Shown here: positions 46,413-57,932 of the stretch, one piece after another
How the letters are laid out: each line of letters begins with the position of its first letter
Numbering within the stretch: position 1 is the stretch's first letter
Assembly: GCA_037157565.1 (NCBI GenBank)
Contig: JAZHRO010000039.1
Location: forward strand, 48,670,001-48,734,000
Direction: 5' to 3'
DNA length: 64,000 bases
Source: Thalassia testudinum
Lineage: Eukaryota > Streptophyta > Magnoliopsida > Alismatales > Hydrocharitaceae
The notes under the pieces: generated by a model
Told to the model about the DNA's origin: nothing
Database searches by the model: none
What the model saw: the letters and a program-made list of their open reading frames with translations, nothing else
Translations under genes and position numbers: made by a program

Positions 46413-48030
46413 TGATGAGTCCATTTTAATGGACTAATATTAAACCTAAGTATCTTTAATCGTACCATTTAGGTGTGTTAATAATTGCAATTAAGTTATA
46501 GAATATTTGTACGCATCATGATTTAAGTTTATAACATTCTATAACTTAATATGTAATGATTTTTGTTGTTTTTATGTGCAGGTAATAATATTCGGAAAGA
46601 ACAAGGGTGGGGGGATAAATTCCCCAACACATAACAGCCGCGACTCTTTCCCCCCTCCCCTACCGGACATTGGGGTAATCTTCCTCTTCCGCCGCCTTTC
46701 TCAACAACTATGACCAGAAATAGTTAAGGGATTTGGGAAAATCCCTTAACTCAGGCGCAAAGGAGAGAAGTTAAAAAGAAGAGGCGGGGAGAGAGGAAGG
46801 CAATCCAGGAAGAGAAGAAGCGTGCACTGTGACCTTCTTCCCCCTTGTGGGGAAAAAACCTCACGCCTCTTGCTCACAGCATCTCCCTCCAGCCACCACA
46901 AACGCACACTAGTGCGCCCTACCGCTCATCTGCCATCAGCGCCATCTGCCTTCACCGTGCGCACAGAACCCACGCCACAGCAGGTGCATCCACCCAACCG
47001 TGTGCCTCTCCCCTGCTGCAGGCACTCACGTCACCAACCGCCCACGTGCCTTCCTCCCATCTCCATCTGCAGGCGCACCACGTAGTAGGGGCCTGCACAC
47101 CTGCACCACTCCTGCAGGCCGCCTCCTGCTCACAGTGCCATCTCCAGCCGGCCAAGCAGTCACCAGCCACAGGTGCTCGCCAGCGCGTCCCACCGCCCTG
47201 CTTCAGACGCCGCACCGCATTACCTTCCGCCCGCGCGCCTGCCACTCCAGCGTTCCCTGCATCCGCGCCACCAACACAACCGCGCCACCCTGCAGGCGTG
47301 CCCACATGCTCTAGCCTGCCTCATCTCCTGCACGTGCGCACACCAGCGCGTGCACGCTCGCACAGCCGCAGGCGCTGTGTGCACCTCCGCCTTCTTATTC
47401 AACAGGCCGGAGCTCCGGCCACCTCCGTCACAGCCGCTGCCACCACCGGAGAGCCCTCGACCTCGCCATCCTCCTGAGCCTCGCAACAGCCCCGCGGTGC
47501 TCTCTCTCTCTCGCAAGGAGGAGAGAGGAAAAAAGCCCTATTTTCCCACCAATTAAAATTTACATTCAATGCTATCGCCACCTAATTTGATTTTATTTAT
47601 TATTATTATTATATTGTGACAGAATTGCGTTTGAACACTCATAGTTCCTTATAATTGCATGATATTGATATTAACTAGTTTAAAGATTGATTTTTGGGCT
47701 TAACTTAAGTACTAATTGCCTCTAGTACACAATATGTGAAAATTGTATAAATTCATCATAAATTTATTGAGGATTTTTGTGAGGGAAAACTGCACATATA
47801 CCCTTATCTTTTTAAGTTATTGCAAATCTACTTTCCTTCACATTTTAAGTTAGATTTGAATAGGGATTTCGCACTATCCGAAATAACATTAAACAATTAA
47901 GAATTGATTGCATAATTGCCTCCCTGTTGGCACGACCCACTCTTCTGCGAGTGGTTATTTTCATTGTTTTCGATTAGTCGATTTTTCCACCACTTAAATA
48001 CTATAACGCAAAGCGAAATGTCGTCTATCA
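46413..48030 (+). mobile_element. Solo LTR-3 inside LTR-1 copy 2
   Basis: 1618 bp, TG at 46413 and CA at 48030, with a perfect target duplication GATGT (46408-46412 and 48031-48035). The uninterrupted site is visible in LTR-1 at about 3680 (GGATGTGCTGG). It has head hairpin AGTCCATT/AATGGACT, a perfect 12-bp hairpin (46723-46750), a GC-rich middle (46.85-47.5 kb) and a tail with TTTTTCCACCACTTAAATAC. Same family as LTR-4. The long ORFs in the middle on both strands have no coding signature. Confidence 0.95.
46723..46750 (+). repeat. Hairpin in LTR-3
   Basis: Arms GTTAAGGGATTT (46723-46734) and AAATCCCTTAAC (46739-46750), 4-nt spacer GGGA. LTR-4 keeps only a shorter version (GGGATTTT/AAAATCCC near 38655-38671). 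Confidence 0.8.
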
Positions 48031-49580
48031 GATGTGCTAGGGGTGTTTGCGTGGCATGCTAGTGCCTGTGAGTGCGTGCCTAGGGCATACTGTGTGTGAG
48101 TGAGTGGGTGTGTTTGGGGAGGTGTTTGGGTGGTCGATGAAGTGATTGGAGTGAGGGGAAATGATCAGGGAGGTGCAGTGGAAGTTGTAGGGTGGTCGGT
48201 TAGGTGGATGGAGGCGCGTAGCGACAGGAGCACCTCATCGGAGGAGTCACCGAAGATGGAGGAGGTGACGGTGGTCAGTGGTGTCGATGGTTAATTTTGG
48301 AAAATAGAGAGGGGGAAAGAAAGTGGGGAGGATAGGGAGCCTAAAGGCCTACTTCTAAGGGACGAAAGGGAAAGGAATCCCACGCCAGTATGGTTGCCGA
48401 ACGTGGGGAAGACGAAACCTCCATAGATGAGGCGACGGCGAAGATGGGGCAAGAACGGCGTTTGCGGGTATTACTCGACGCGGATGATGGGGAGGGAGAT
48501 AACTCGCCACTGGTATTGTGGTTGGGCGACGAGAGAGTGAGGAAAAGACCATCGGAGCTTGCAGAAGGGAGAGAGGAATGGAGGGGGAATAGGTCCAATT
48601 TCAAGTTGAGGAGAATCAGTTGGATCTGGGGCTTCTTAAATAGGTCTTTAGAGAGGCTTTTGTGCTTGGAAGCCAATCTTCCAAGCAAGGTAGGCTTGCC
48701 AGAGATGGAAGCTTTCAAGAGACCCAAATCTCCCAAGCATTCGCATGAGAGATTGGGAAAGAATCAGGGCATCTAACCGAGTTCATATTTGAGGAAATTT
48801 CTCAGAGAATCTCCCTTCCAATTTTCGAGAAGATTCTCCAAGCAATTAAGGAGAAGTCTCCTTTCAAACGTCGCTGGAGTAGGATTCCTCCGAGATAATG
48901 GCAAAGGGACCTATTTGTGAAGATGACGAAGAAGTTAGGGAGCTATTTGCAAGGGTTTTTGAAAGTTAGGTGTAGAAATGTAATCAGATAGGACCTTTTT
49001 GCAAACTAGGTCAAGATGAATTCTCCTTAGGTCCAAATTTTGGTACAAACCTAATTTGGACCTAAGAAAACCAGTGGTGAAGTTGGATTTTGGTTTTGAC
49101 CACATTTGACTGGGTAATTTATGCAAAAACTCAATTTAGGGTAAATATCTGTCTGAGACCCCATTCTAAGTAAAGATAGGTTCTAATGGTCAAATTGAAG
49201 GTACTAAACCCTAGAGAATATTTTTCTATGATTTTTAAAGGGTTTAAGTAAATTTTATCTTGACCAGAACCTTTGCTAATCAAGTGGATCTGTTTTTAGG
49301 GTTTCAAGAAGTCATTTAATTAACAGAACACACACAAACCCTTTTCTGTCAAATCCAACCCACTTGTTATCTTATTAAGACCTTTTGACCTTCATTTAGC
49401 CCTTTAGAAAATCCGCAGTTGTACTGCATTGGTAAAATTACAGTTTTACCCTTAGTTTCTTGTGTTTCTCTCAGAAAGATTATCTAGTAAATTATGACCT
49501 TCAGTTGGTTATGTAGGAGCATTTATTCTCTTCATTGGGTCAAAATGAGCTAGTTAGGGCTCATGATGGTGTTCCCATCA

Positions 49581-50817
49581 GGGGGACTAGGCCCAAACCT
49601 GCCAGCTACACAAAAAGAGGACCACGACTTGTGGCCGAGTATAAAAACCAGCAACAGGAGAGAAAAAAGAGCAGGGCACACCAAAAGTCACCCATTGACA
49701 TAAGGGAAGTGAATTTTGTCCAGCCTAATAATACCTTTAGCTCTGGGGTCATGATGGTCCAGATTGATGAAACTCCTTGTCCCTTTTGCCAAAGTGGCAA
49801 TCAGGTTCGCCAAGCTATTGACACCAAGGTGAATGTAGTTCAGCGACATGTGGTGGTTCATACGGGAAATGGCCTGGTTATAGTGACATCGAGCCCTCCA
49901 GGGAACTTTGAGCTTTCCTTTCCACCAGAAGTGAATCATCGTGGAATCGACCTTCAAGATAGTAGGGATGCTTCTGTGGGGCCAAAAGTCAAGGAAGTAA
50001 TGGATGGCACTGAGAATAGTTAAGTTGCAGTTAAGGGTCAGAATTTTAGTCGCAGCAGCTGTAGAGAAATTACCCATCACATCACGAGCTACCCAGGCGA
50101 TACAGGAGAATGGATTGGAGGAGTAGACAGAGAAGTTAATCTTGTACCCCAGAGAGGGGCGGACCCAAGAGAGCGCAGATCGAGTGGGACTAAAGTGATG
50201 AAACCAAGAGGCCATTTTGAACTTTCTCCAGTTAAGCGCCAAAAAGTGAGGAATCTCCCTAAAGGCCAAACCCTCATTCCTACATTTGTTCCTGACCCAC
50301 CAGGTGTGGTATCAAATGAATAGGATTAAGCCTTTGATGGATTCAGAGTCTTTGTGAGGGTGAGCCCCATTGAGGATGTTCAGAAACCGATCGGGGGAGA
50401 TAGGGTATAGGTTGAAGGAGCACATGATGGAAAGTCCATGAGGAGATGCCTGAGGAAATGTCACTGAAGTGAAGGAGGTGGTGCAAGGTTTCAACCCTAG
50501 GGTTGCTGGGACAGTATAAGCACTTGGAAGCCAAGGAAATACCCTTTCGTTGAATTTGATCCTCCGTGGGGAGCCTATAGTGGATAATCTCCAAGCCAGG
50601 AGGGTCATGCGAAAGGGAAGCTTGAGGCTCCAAATGGTGGAGTAAATGGGGATATGAGTGGAATTAGTGAAGTTGAGAAGGTAGGTAGAAACGATAGTGA
50701 AATTACCAAGGGAGGAAGGAGACTAGAGAGGTTCGTCTTTAGAGTCAACAAGGGGGTGAGGAGGATTTGGTGAAGAATGTGATTGGGGATATGATGAAGA
50801 AATTGCACCTGGGAGGG
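49581..50817 (-). pseudogene. LINE copy 2: zf-RVT, RNase H, 3' UTR
   Basis: In sense: zf-RVT-like part with LPFRMTLLAWRLSTIGSPRR in one frame and RLPTEDQIQRKGISLASKC / ETLHHLLHFSDIS in another (50633-50312), then the RNase H-like part (50023-49688) with LKVDSTMIHFWWKGKLKVPW and a NSLAN element, and a 3' UTR of about 110 nt. It matches copy 1 (5225-6460) closely, which helps to set the frames. Family role: RNase H removes LINE RNA from the hybrid; the zinc finger-like part may bind nucleic acid. Confidence 0.85.
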
Positions 50818-51663
50818 GTGATTGAGCCGCAAAAATACACCTGCAATTGTGTCGTCTTGTGCTATTTCCTAGCACTATCAGTGCATATTAGGTAGACATA
50901 GTCGCATTGTAAAAATACTTGCATGCATGCATTTAATTGAGAGGAGAGGAGAGTAAATAAGTGGCCTTGCAATTAACATTTTTCCTCAAGTGCATCTTTG
51001 CAAAATTCACCATCTTTCTATTTTTATTTCTACTTGATTTTGAAATGCTTCCCGTGGCTGCTTGGATTGACTTCTTCCTCCTCGCGCCATGCTCTCCTTC
51101 ACCTCTTCCTACTCAGCCATTCCCTACTGACAGCTCTCCCTGCCTCCACTCCTTCACCGTACTACACTCCATCTCCGCCTCCACCCCCACCCCTTTATAC
51201 ATATATATCTATACTATATTTACTTTATTTCTATTTCTCTTGCATGCCCATAAAAAGATAAAAAATATATATAAAAGAGAAAAGATAATCTTTGACTCGT
51301 AGGTACTCCGTCTTATGAATAGCAAGACCCATTTTGGAACCCTGATTTGGCTCAAAGCCAAGAACCTAATTTTGAGGGTGTGCCTCAAGGACCAAGATTA
51401 TCAGAAAAAAATCTTAAATAGAAAAACACAAAAAAAAACACAATAAATGAACGGAAGAGACTCGTTATAGGAAAGGCGTAGAAACTTGACTTGTAACCCC
51501 ACTTCCCTGAGTTCGACCCTAGGCCTAAAAGTGACGAAGATAAAATCAAGTAGGCCAGGTTAAAAATTTTGTAAAGAGATTGTTAGGTCTAATTTAGGTT
51601 AACCACTATACACACTTCAACGATAAAATCACCATATTAACAACCTAACCGAGTCCGACACCA
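50818..51663 (+). repeat. 5' LTR of element E, internally deleted
   Basis: 846 bp, TG...CA, followed by the PBS. The sequence agrees with the 3' LTR up to CAGCTCTCCCT (51131-51141) and again from about 51157. The 3' LTR has 1.93 kb more between these points. The lost part contains the TATAAAAT box, so this LTR has no visible promoter. Confidence 0.92.
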
Positions 51664-51672
51664 TACCTTTTC

Positions 51673-51690
51673 TGGCTCCGTTGCCAGGGA
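51673..51690 (+). promoter_or_regulatory. Primer binding site of element E
   Basis: TGGCTCCGTTGCCAGGGA, two changes from TGGCGCCGTTGCCGGGGA (tRNA-Asp type), 9 nt after the LTR end. Confidence 0.85.
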
Positions 51691-53133
51691 AGTGTGCCTG
51701 CAAGTAAGTTTCTATTCCATTCCTTTCATTTTTCTCTTCTCTCTTCATAGGTGTTTTTGTTTTTTTGTTGTGCAGGTGAAGCTGTTGCAAGGAGAAGGTA
51801 GGCAGACGAAGTCAGAGACATGGGCAGATCCAAGGCGAGAACGAGAGCGTGAAGACGCCAACACCACACTGGAGCTCCGCACACGTTGCTGCACAAGTAG
51901 GTCTTCTTTTCTTAGTGACTTAGGTTAACTTGTCACCCTAATAAAAAAAAACTAGAAAAACTTCTTGGGATCTCTTGGGGCAAGTGGATTAAAATTCACT
52001 TGTTTGATTGATTGCCTTTACTCCCACCGCCCTGGGATTTGCCGCAAAACTTCGCATAGCGAAAATCCAAGAATCTTGATTCTTGAATTTTTCGTCGTGT
52101 GAAATATTCATTGAGGCAAATAAAAAGATTGATTGCACCCTTCTTTTGCCTCACTTATCTACAAATTCGGGATCACATTTTTGGTGGGGAGACTTGGAAT
52201 TGAGTTGATTCCAACCCCACCACAACTTTTCAACTTGCCTAAGATTCGATCCCGAATACTTCAACCCCAACAATTTGATTTTCTTTATCTTTTGGTTGAA
52301 GCCTTGTGTGTGGAAATCATTTCTGGTGATTGGGAGCACTTGAAATGCTGTGCTTTGGCTCCCTTTTACACTAATCTAAAACTGATTCGTGCATCCGCAC
52401 ATAGAAATCTCCATTTAGGGTAGCCCATTGCATTTTAGCATGCATTAACCAATTGATATTGAAGAAGGGTTTGTTGGGCTTAGAAGAAAACCTGTATTCT
52501 CTCAAAAACCCGGAGATTGGTTGAATTGGTATTTCAGCGAAATCCTAAAATTCATACTACTTAAGGCTGAACTCTAAAAACCATTCACCAATTAAAACTT
52601 CAATTCAGGGAGATTTCCCCGTTGCATGCTTGTTTTACACACTTGAAAAATCAATAACTTAGGCATTACCCGTAAACAATGCCCTTCACATTTCAAAAGC
52701 ACTTAATCCTAACCATCTAATTAAAACTGGTAGCAACTTGACCCCTATTAAGGATTGGAGGTCTAACTACCTATGTGTAGTGCCTACGTGCTGGTGAGGG
52801 TTCCTGCGTGCTATCGGGTGTCTAAGACTGGGGCAAACAGCCTTTCAATCTGGCCCGGTGGTTCCGCGGTGATCGCATTCGATTCCGTAGTTCGTGACAG
52901 TAGGTAACTTAGATCTTTAGGTCTAAGGGCACACTGTAGAGGTTAGGAATTTGATTGAATTGATTTGTCATCAAGTGTACCTTTGTGGCGTCATTTCTCC
53001 CATTCCTTTTCCCTTCTCATCTCCCCAATTCTTCCTACGGTAGTGCATGTTTGGGAGGTCACAAAACCTTGAACTGTGTGTATTGTCTGATAATTTTAGA
53101 AAAGGAGTCGAATCATCCTCCTCATCCACAAAC
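51691..53133 (+). other. Leader of element E, possible short intron
   Basis: About 1.4 kb non-coding between PBS and gag. The segment 51702-51777 looks like a small intron: GTAAGTTT at the 5' side, a T-rich run, and TTTGTTGTGCAG at the 3' side. The rest includes a part near 52740-52960 with short ACTACC / GTGCCTACGTGCTGG phrases and no ORF of note. Confidence 0.5.
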
Positions 53134-55190
53134 ATGGCTGCACGCCCACCCCCAAATCCTGAGGGAGGAAACCGCCCTCAGAACCCACCAGGTGGTGGAG
53201 CCTTAAATCCCATAACCTGCCTCCAAGCCCAAATGGAAATGTATAATGAGCAAATTGAAGCCATCTGGGAAACATTGGAGGAAATGCAGAACCCTCCCGA
53301 ATAGGAGAAGCCTACAGAGACCCGCTGCTACAGAGACCATAGGACAAATTCAGGTCCCCATGGGCGGGGATGACTTTGAATTGAAACCGAACATAATTGG
53401 CCTAATAAATTTTCACTTCCATGGTCTTGCAAGTGAAGATCCTTTTCTCCACTTAGAAGATCGAACCCGATTGGCTGAAACTGTTAAACCTAGAAATATC
53501 GGGTTACCTATAGTCCTCGTGAAAATGTTCCCGTTTTCATTGCGCGATAAAGAGTCGCAGTGGTTACGCACCCTTGGGAGAACCATCCACTCTTGGGAAG
53601 AGATGCGAACAGCGTTTCTCAAGAAGTTCTTCCCAATCGGGTGAACCAATGCTCTTCGTCGTGCCATCACTTCATTTACGCAACAAAACGACGAACAATT
53701 TCATGAGGCATGGGAGAGGTATAATGACCTCCTCAGGAAGTGTCCGCACCACGGTCTGCCTAAGTGGCATATAGCCCAGATTTTCTACTATGGGCTAAAT
53801 GAGACTTTGAAACAGATTGCAGACACTTCCTGTGGAGGGAATTTCATGAATAAAGACGAGAATGGAGCATTCGAACTGTTTGAAAATATGAGTGAAAACT
53901 CAATAAACAATGCCTCCATTGTCCCCTTTAATCGTACCAGCCAGCCCCGAAATGTCTACGAAGTTGACACGGGACACTCCCATTCATCCACTGATCTCAG
54001 CCTTATTGCATAGAAATTGGATGAAGTCTCTGTCGTGCACAAGAAGCTGGACGAGCTTCTGGCCAACCCCGCCCGTTCTATGGTAAACAACCCCTCTTCA
54101 CCACTCCGTCACAATCTAAATTCTTCCAACACCAGGCTTATCTCGAGAAACCCTGTAAGACGTTCCTTACTGAGTGTCGCGCCGAGCGACTCGGTAAGTC
54201 ATGTGGATCTGGCTTCTACAAACCAGTATTTTGACACGGAGGACCAAGCCTCCGTGTGCTCGGATGCATACTTACATGCAGATGCGTCTTCTGGCATAGA
54301 AGACACTTGCGCCCTGGGGAATAACCCGTTCTCTGCCACTTATAACCCAGGGTGGCAAAATCATCCGAACTTCGCATGGTCCAACAACCCGTAGCGCCAA
54401 AACCCCGTGGGTGGACCAATGCGACCATCTGCACCCGTCATCCCAAGGGCCCAGTCTAATCCAATGGAAAATCCGCCATCAGGCCCTTGCGTACCTCAAA
54501 CCGAACACGCATCAAGTCCTCTTGACAAATTGATGCAAATGATGACGGAAATGTCAAAGTGCCATGAAGAGAACATGACCTCTCTTCAGCACCAATTGGC
54601 GCAGCAGAATGCTGAGATCAGTCAACTACGCATGGCGACTCGATCTCAGGGCACTCTTCCCGCCCAACCTGTTCCAAACCCACGAAGCTTCGTACCCTGT
54701 GGTCCTCAACCGCAGGTACGACCTTCTCAGGGGCAGGTTAATCAAATTCTGCAAGCTCCAAGCATTCCACCGGGATTTTAGGCTAATCCCGCTGCAGCAC
54801 CGCACTCTTATGTCCCTATTGCAAACCCTCCTCCGCCGTATGATCCCAATGGACCCACACTGTCCAATGCTATCACTACGAGGAGCGGCAAGCAGACCGT
54901 CGATCCACCTCGACCTGATCCTGGCCCGTCTTCTTCATCACCCTCTCATTCGGGATGCACACCGCATTCGCGTGAGGACTATACACCCAAATTGGTGCCA
55001 GAATCAGTTCCATTCCCTGAGGCTCTACTGAGGGAGTCAAAAGGCAAGAAGAAAGATACGCAGGCCTTTGATAAGTTGCGTAATTTGTTTAGGGATGTAG
55101 AAATCAAGGTACCCCTGCTCAAGGCTATCGACCACATACCTACTGTCGCCCAATTTTTCAAAGACTACACAACACCCAGGCGATAGTCAA
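53134..55190 (+). pseudogene. gag: Gag of element E
   Basis: Starts MAARPPPNPEGGNRP at 53134. After 57 codons a +1 frame change near 53300 leads to a single frame that then stays open in register to 56017 apart from stops. Gag signatures as in A: FHGLASEDPFLHLEDRTRLA, MFPFSLRDKESQW, SWEEMRTAFLKKFFPIG, FHEAWERYNDLLRKCPHHG, ENMSENSINN, NTYNPGW-like ATYNPGWQNHPNFAW, a proline-rich part, and ITTRSGKQ. Stops: TGA 53642-53644, TAG 54011, TAG 54392, TAG 54779, TAG 55184. All lie where element A or the family has Gln or Arg. Confidence 0.92.
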
Positions 55191-55207
55191 AGAAAACTAA
55201 GAATCCG

Positions 55208-55684
55208 GTGGTTCTCTCGCCTCAAGCGAGTTGTGCTATACTGTTAAATCTACCATCGAAGCAGAAAGATCCAGGCACACTGCTTATTTCCTGTAGCATC
55301 CAAGGCTGCAATTTTAACCGTGCCCTGCTTGATCTAGGATCTTCCATAAATCTCATACCGACCATCATGCTCGAAAAATTTTCCTTGGGAAATCTGAAAC
55401 CCACCCCTGTCACGTTACAGTTGGTAGATCGTTTTGTCAAAATCCCGAAGGGTGTGGTGGAAGACGTGGTGGTTAGGGTCAACAGTCTCTGTTTTCCTGT
55501 TGACTTTCTTATTTTAGATATGGAAGTTCCTAGCTCACTTTCTGATTGTCTGATCATCCTTGGTCGACCTTTCTTTGCTACAACCCGTGCCCTTATCGAC
55601 TGCGAGTTAGGATATATTGAGATTGCCGTTGAATCTGAAAAGCTCAAGCTTAACATCTTCAAGGCAACCAAGAACTTTGATTGA
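55208..55684 (+). pseudogene. pol: Aspartic protease of element E
   Basis: 158 codons, in the same frame as gag. Catalytic Asp at residue 42 in LLDLGSSINLIP, the PVTLQLVDRFVKIPKGVVED segment, and ILGRPF at 117-122. The core is uninterrupted and ends at a TGA (55682-55684). After it, the frame continues for about 110 codons (55685-56017) of pre-RT linker, with no RT start (KKEIIKWLDAGIIYP-type) following. The coding region stops and the 3' UTR begins, so pol after the protease was removed. Confidence 0.92.
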
Positions 55685-56017
55685 GATTGCATTCAGGATG
55701 ACACGTCTGACGAGGACATGACCATCAGTGCGTGTATCAGACTAATTGAGACCTATTCAGACTGCTACGGATTACCTGACGACTACCTGATCAACACATA
55801 CTATGATGTTCCCCCATCCCTCCCTTGTCCCGTACCTTCTCCTGGCCAGACTTCTGACGAGGTTTTCTCCGCTTCCCATACCTCGTGGTCTGAGTCATAT
55901 CCGGGCTGCTCACCACCGGTCCATACTCTTGAAGACCGGACTACCCTTTCTTTCCCGCCAAATCAGGCGGATTTGCAAATCCACACCGGGACCTTGAGCC
56001 CACATACTACTCACTAG

Positions 56018-57365
56018 GGCTATTCCTTTTTGGATCCATCTATCTAAGAAGCCCATCTTCTTGGCCAATTTGAGGGCCAACTGCTTCCTCCTAACTTGTT
56101 TTCTGTTCCACCTGGGACACTCTCGTCCCAGAAAATGACAGATCTTTCACCACCCACCCTACCACCCTACTGTATACCCTGCACCTCAGCTCTCGTTACC
56201 CGATCTTTCGTCCTTTCTCTACCTTTCCCTGCATGCATATGAGGACATAGCATTGTTTGACATGGGGGGGTGGATAGGCATCCATAGGATCTACGTATTT
56301 TATGGTATCATGCAATTTCCACCTATTTATAAATATGTAAGAAAAAGAAAAATATATATATATATAATAATAATAAATGGTGTTTAGTAATGATCTGAAA
56401 GCTGAAACAAAAATGCAATAAGTGTTTAGGGATATTCAACCATTGTTTTGAAGACTTTCCAGGCCACAGAAGCTTGATTCGCTCAGGCTCGACTTAATTC
56501 ACTTGAGCATTGACAAGATAGATTGAAATCTTTCCTAACTTAGGATGTATTCTTGTACCTGAGACACCAGTACAGGATCAGTTGGTTTGCTTCTACTTGA
56601 GAGCCTAAGTAATCTGGGTTCACACTACACATATGAGGAAAGACCAGGTGAATATAAGATCCAACCCTACTGTTCATTAGGGAAGGTGGAGTCTTTACCT
56701 GTGCGCGTAGGTAGACTTTTATCCCAGGCTTTAGTCTTGTGTTTAGGAGCGACTCTTTCCACCAAGAAAGAACTCTCCCACCAAAAAGAAAAGTGTGCTC
56801 CTCCAAATAATGTTGTAAGAGATATACTGACACGTGTTTCAAAAAAAAAATGCAAATAAGTCAATATATCTCGCAAATGTCTGTAAAGTCTCTACCCTAA
56901 AAAAGTTCTTCTAGCCAAGTCGCAAATACCCTATTTTTCCTGTGAGCCACAAATGTCAGAAAATGGGAGTTGAGTTTTCTGTCATCTTCTTAAGGGTCAA
57001 TCCGAAAACACGAGCTAAAATTGGGACCAACCTGTACTTAAAAATTCGTGAAACCCTGGGCTTGAGTCTTAATGTTCATCTAGTCAGTCTTGATCCTTCA
57101 CTAAGCACAAGCCATAACCTCTTGAGCTCTCGAGTACGGCAAAAACCTCCTGGGTCCTGGAAATCGTACTTAAGGTTTAAATATCAAGAGTCCTGGTTAG
57201 TCGAGAGATGATCTTTGTCATGTAAGACTTAAAGTACTAGTAGCCTTCTCTACAATTGGTTCTCACAATAAACACACCTATGTTGCCTCAGAAGAAAATC
57301 TTCAGCTCAAGATCATTTCTGAATACTATTTTGCTAAGGACTAGCAAAAGATAGGCATGAGGGTA
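56018..57365 (+). other. 3' UTR of element E
   Basis: ATGAGGACATAGCATTG and GACATGGGGGGG at about 56238-56272, the marker of this group, then a segment close to 28600-29580 of element C. It ends CTAGCAAAAGATAGGCATGAGGGTA just before the 3' LTR, a slightly damaged polypurine-like end. Confidence 0.8.
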
Positions 57366-57752
57366 TGATTGCACCACAAAAATACACCTGCAATTGTGCC
57401 GTCTTGTGCTATTTCCTAGCATTATCAGTGCATATTAGGTAGACATAGTCGCATTGTAAAAATACATGTATGCATGCATTTAATTGAGAGGGGAGGAGAG
57501 TAAATAAGTGGCCTTGCAATTAACATTTTTCCTCAAGTGCATCTTTGCAAAATTCACCATCTTTTTATTTTTATTTCTACTTGATTTTGAAATGCTTCCC
57601 GCGGCTGCTTGGATTGACTTCTTCCTCCTCGTGCTGTGCTCTCCATCACCTCTTCCTGCTCAGCCATTCCCTGCTCACAGCTCTCCCTACCAGTCGCAGC
57701 AGCCACTCCCTGCAACTGCATGCAAGCCATGTGCAGCCATGCCTTCTTCCTC

Positions 57753-57760
57753 TATAAAAT
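57753..57760 (+). promoter_or_regulatory. TATA box of element E 3' LTR
   Basis: TATAAAAT followed by AGGGCATC. It is the only good box in this LTR and it is missing from the 5' LTR. Confidence 0.7.
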
Positions 57761-57900
57761 AGGGCATCTTCTTCTTCTTCAAAGAGCCTGGTCCTCCACA
57801 AAAGAAACACACAGCAGCTCTTCTCCAGGCCACCGTCTCCTCCCTCTCCCTCCATACGCAGGACCTCCTCCTCAGAGGAGACACCTGGCGGACAGGAGCA

Positions 57901-57932
57901 ACTCACGGTGGTGCACAACCACCACCGTGAGT
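57901..57932 (+). repeat. Leader hairpin of element E
   Basis: Perfect 13-bp arms ACTCACGGTGGTG (57901-57913) and CACCACCGTGAGT (57920-57932), 6-nt spacer, about 140 nt after the TATA box, so inside the predicted leader RNA. Confidence 0.85.

Larger units (their letters stand above)
46001..49580 (-). mobile_element. Second copy of LTR-1, truncated, split by LTR-3
   Basis: Similar (roughly 90-96% by eye) to 3273-5224 of LTR-1. It ends CA at 49580 and abuts LINE copy 2 at exactly the same base as LTR-1 abuts LINE copy 1. The distal 0.75 kb of the LTR (matching 2519-3270) is missing: at about 46001 it passes into unrelated AT-rich DNA. Interrupted at 46413-48035 by LTR-3. Confidence 0.9.

Noticed and set aside
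46845..47477. 210-codon + strand ORF
   Set aside because: GC-rich middle of solo LTR-3. Several overlapping frames are open on both strands, and stop codons are rare by composition.
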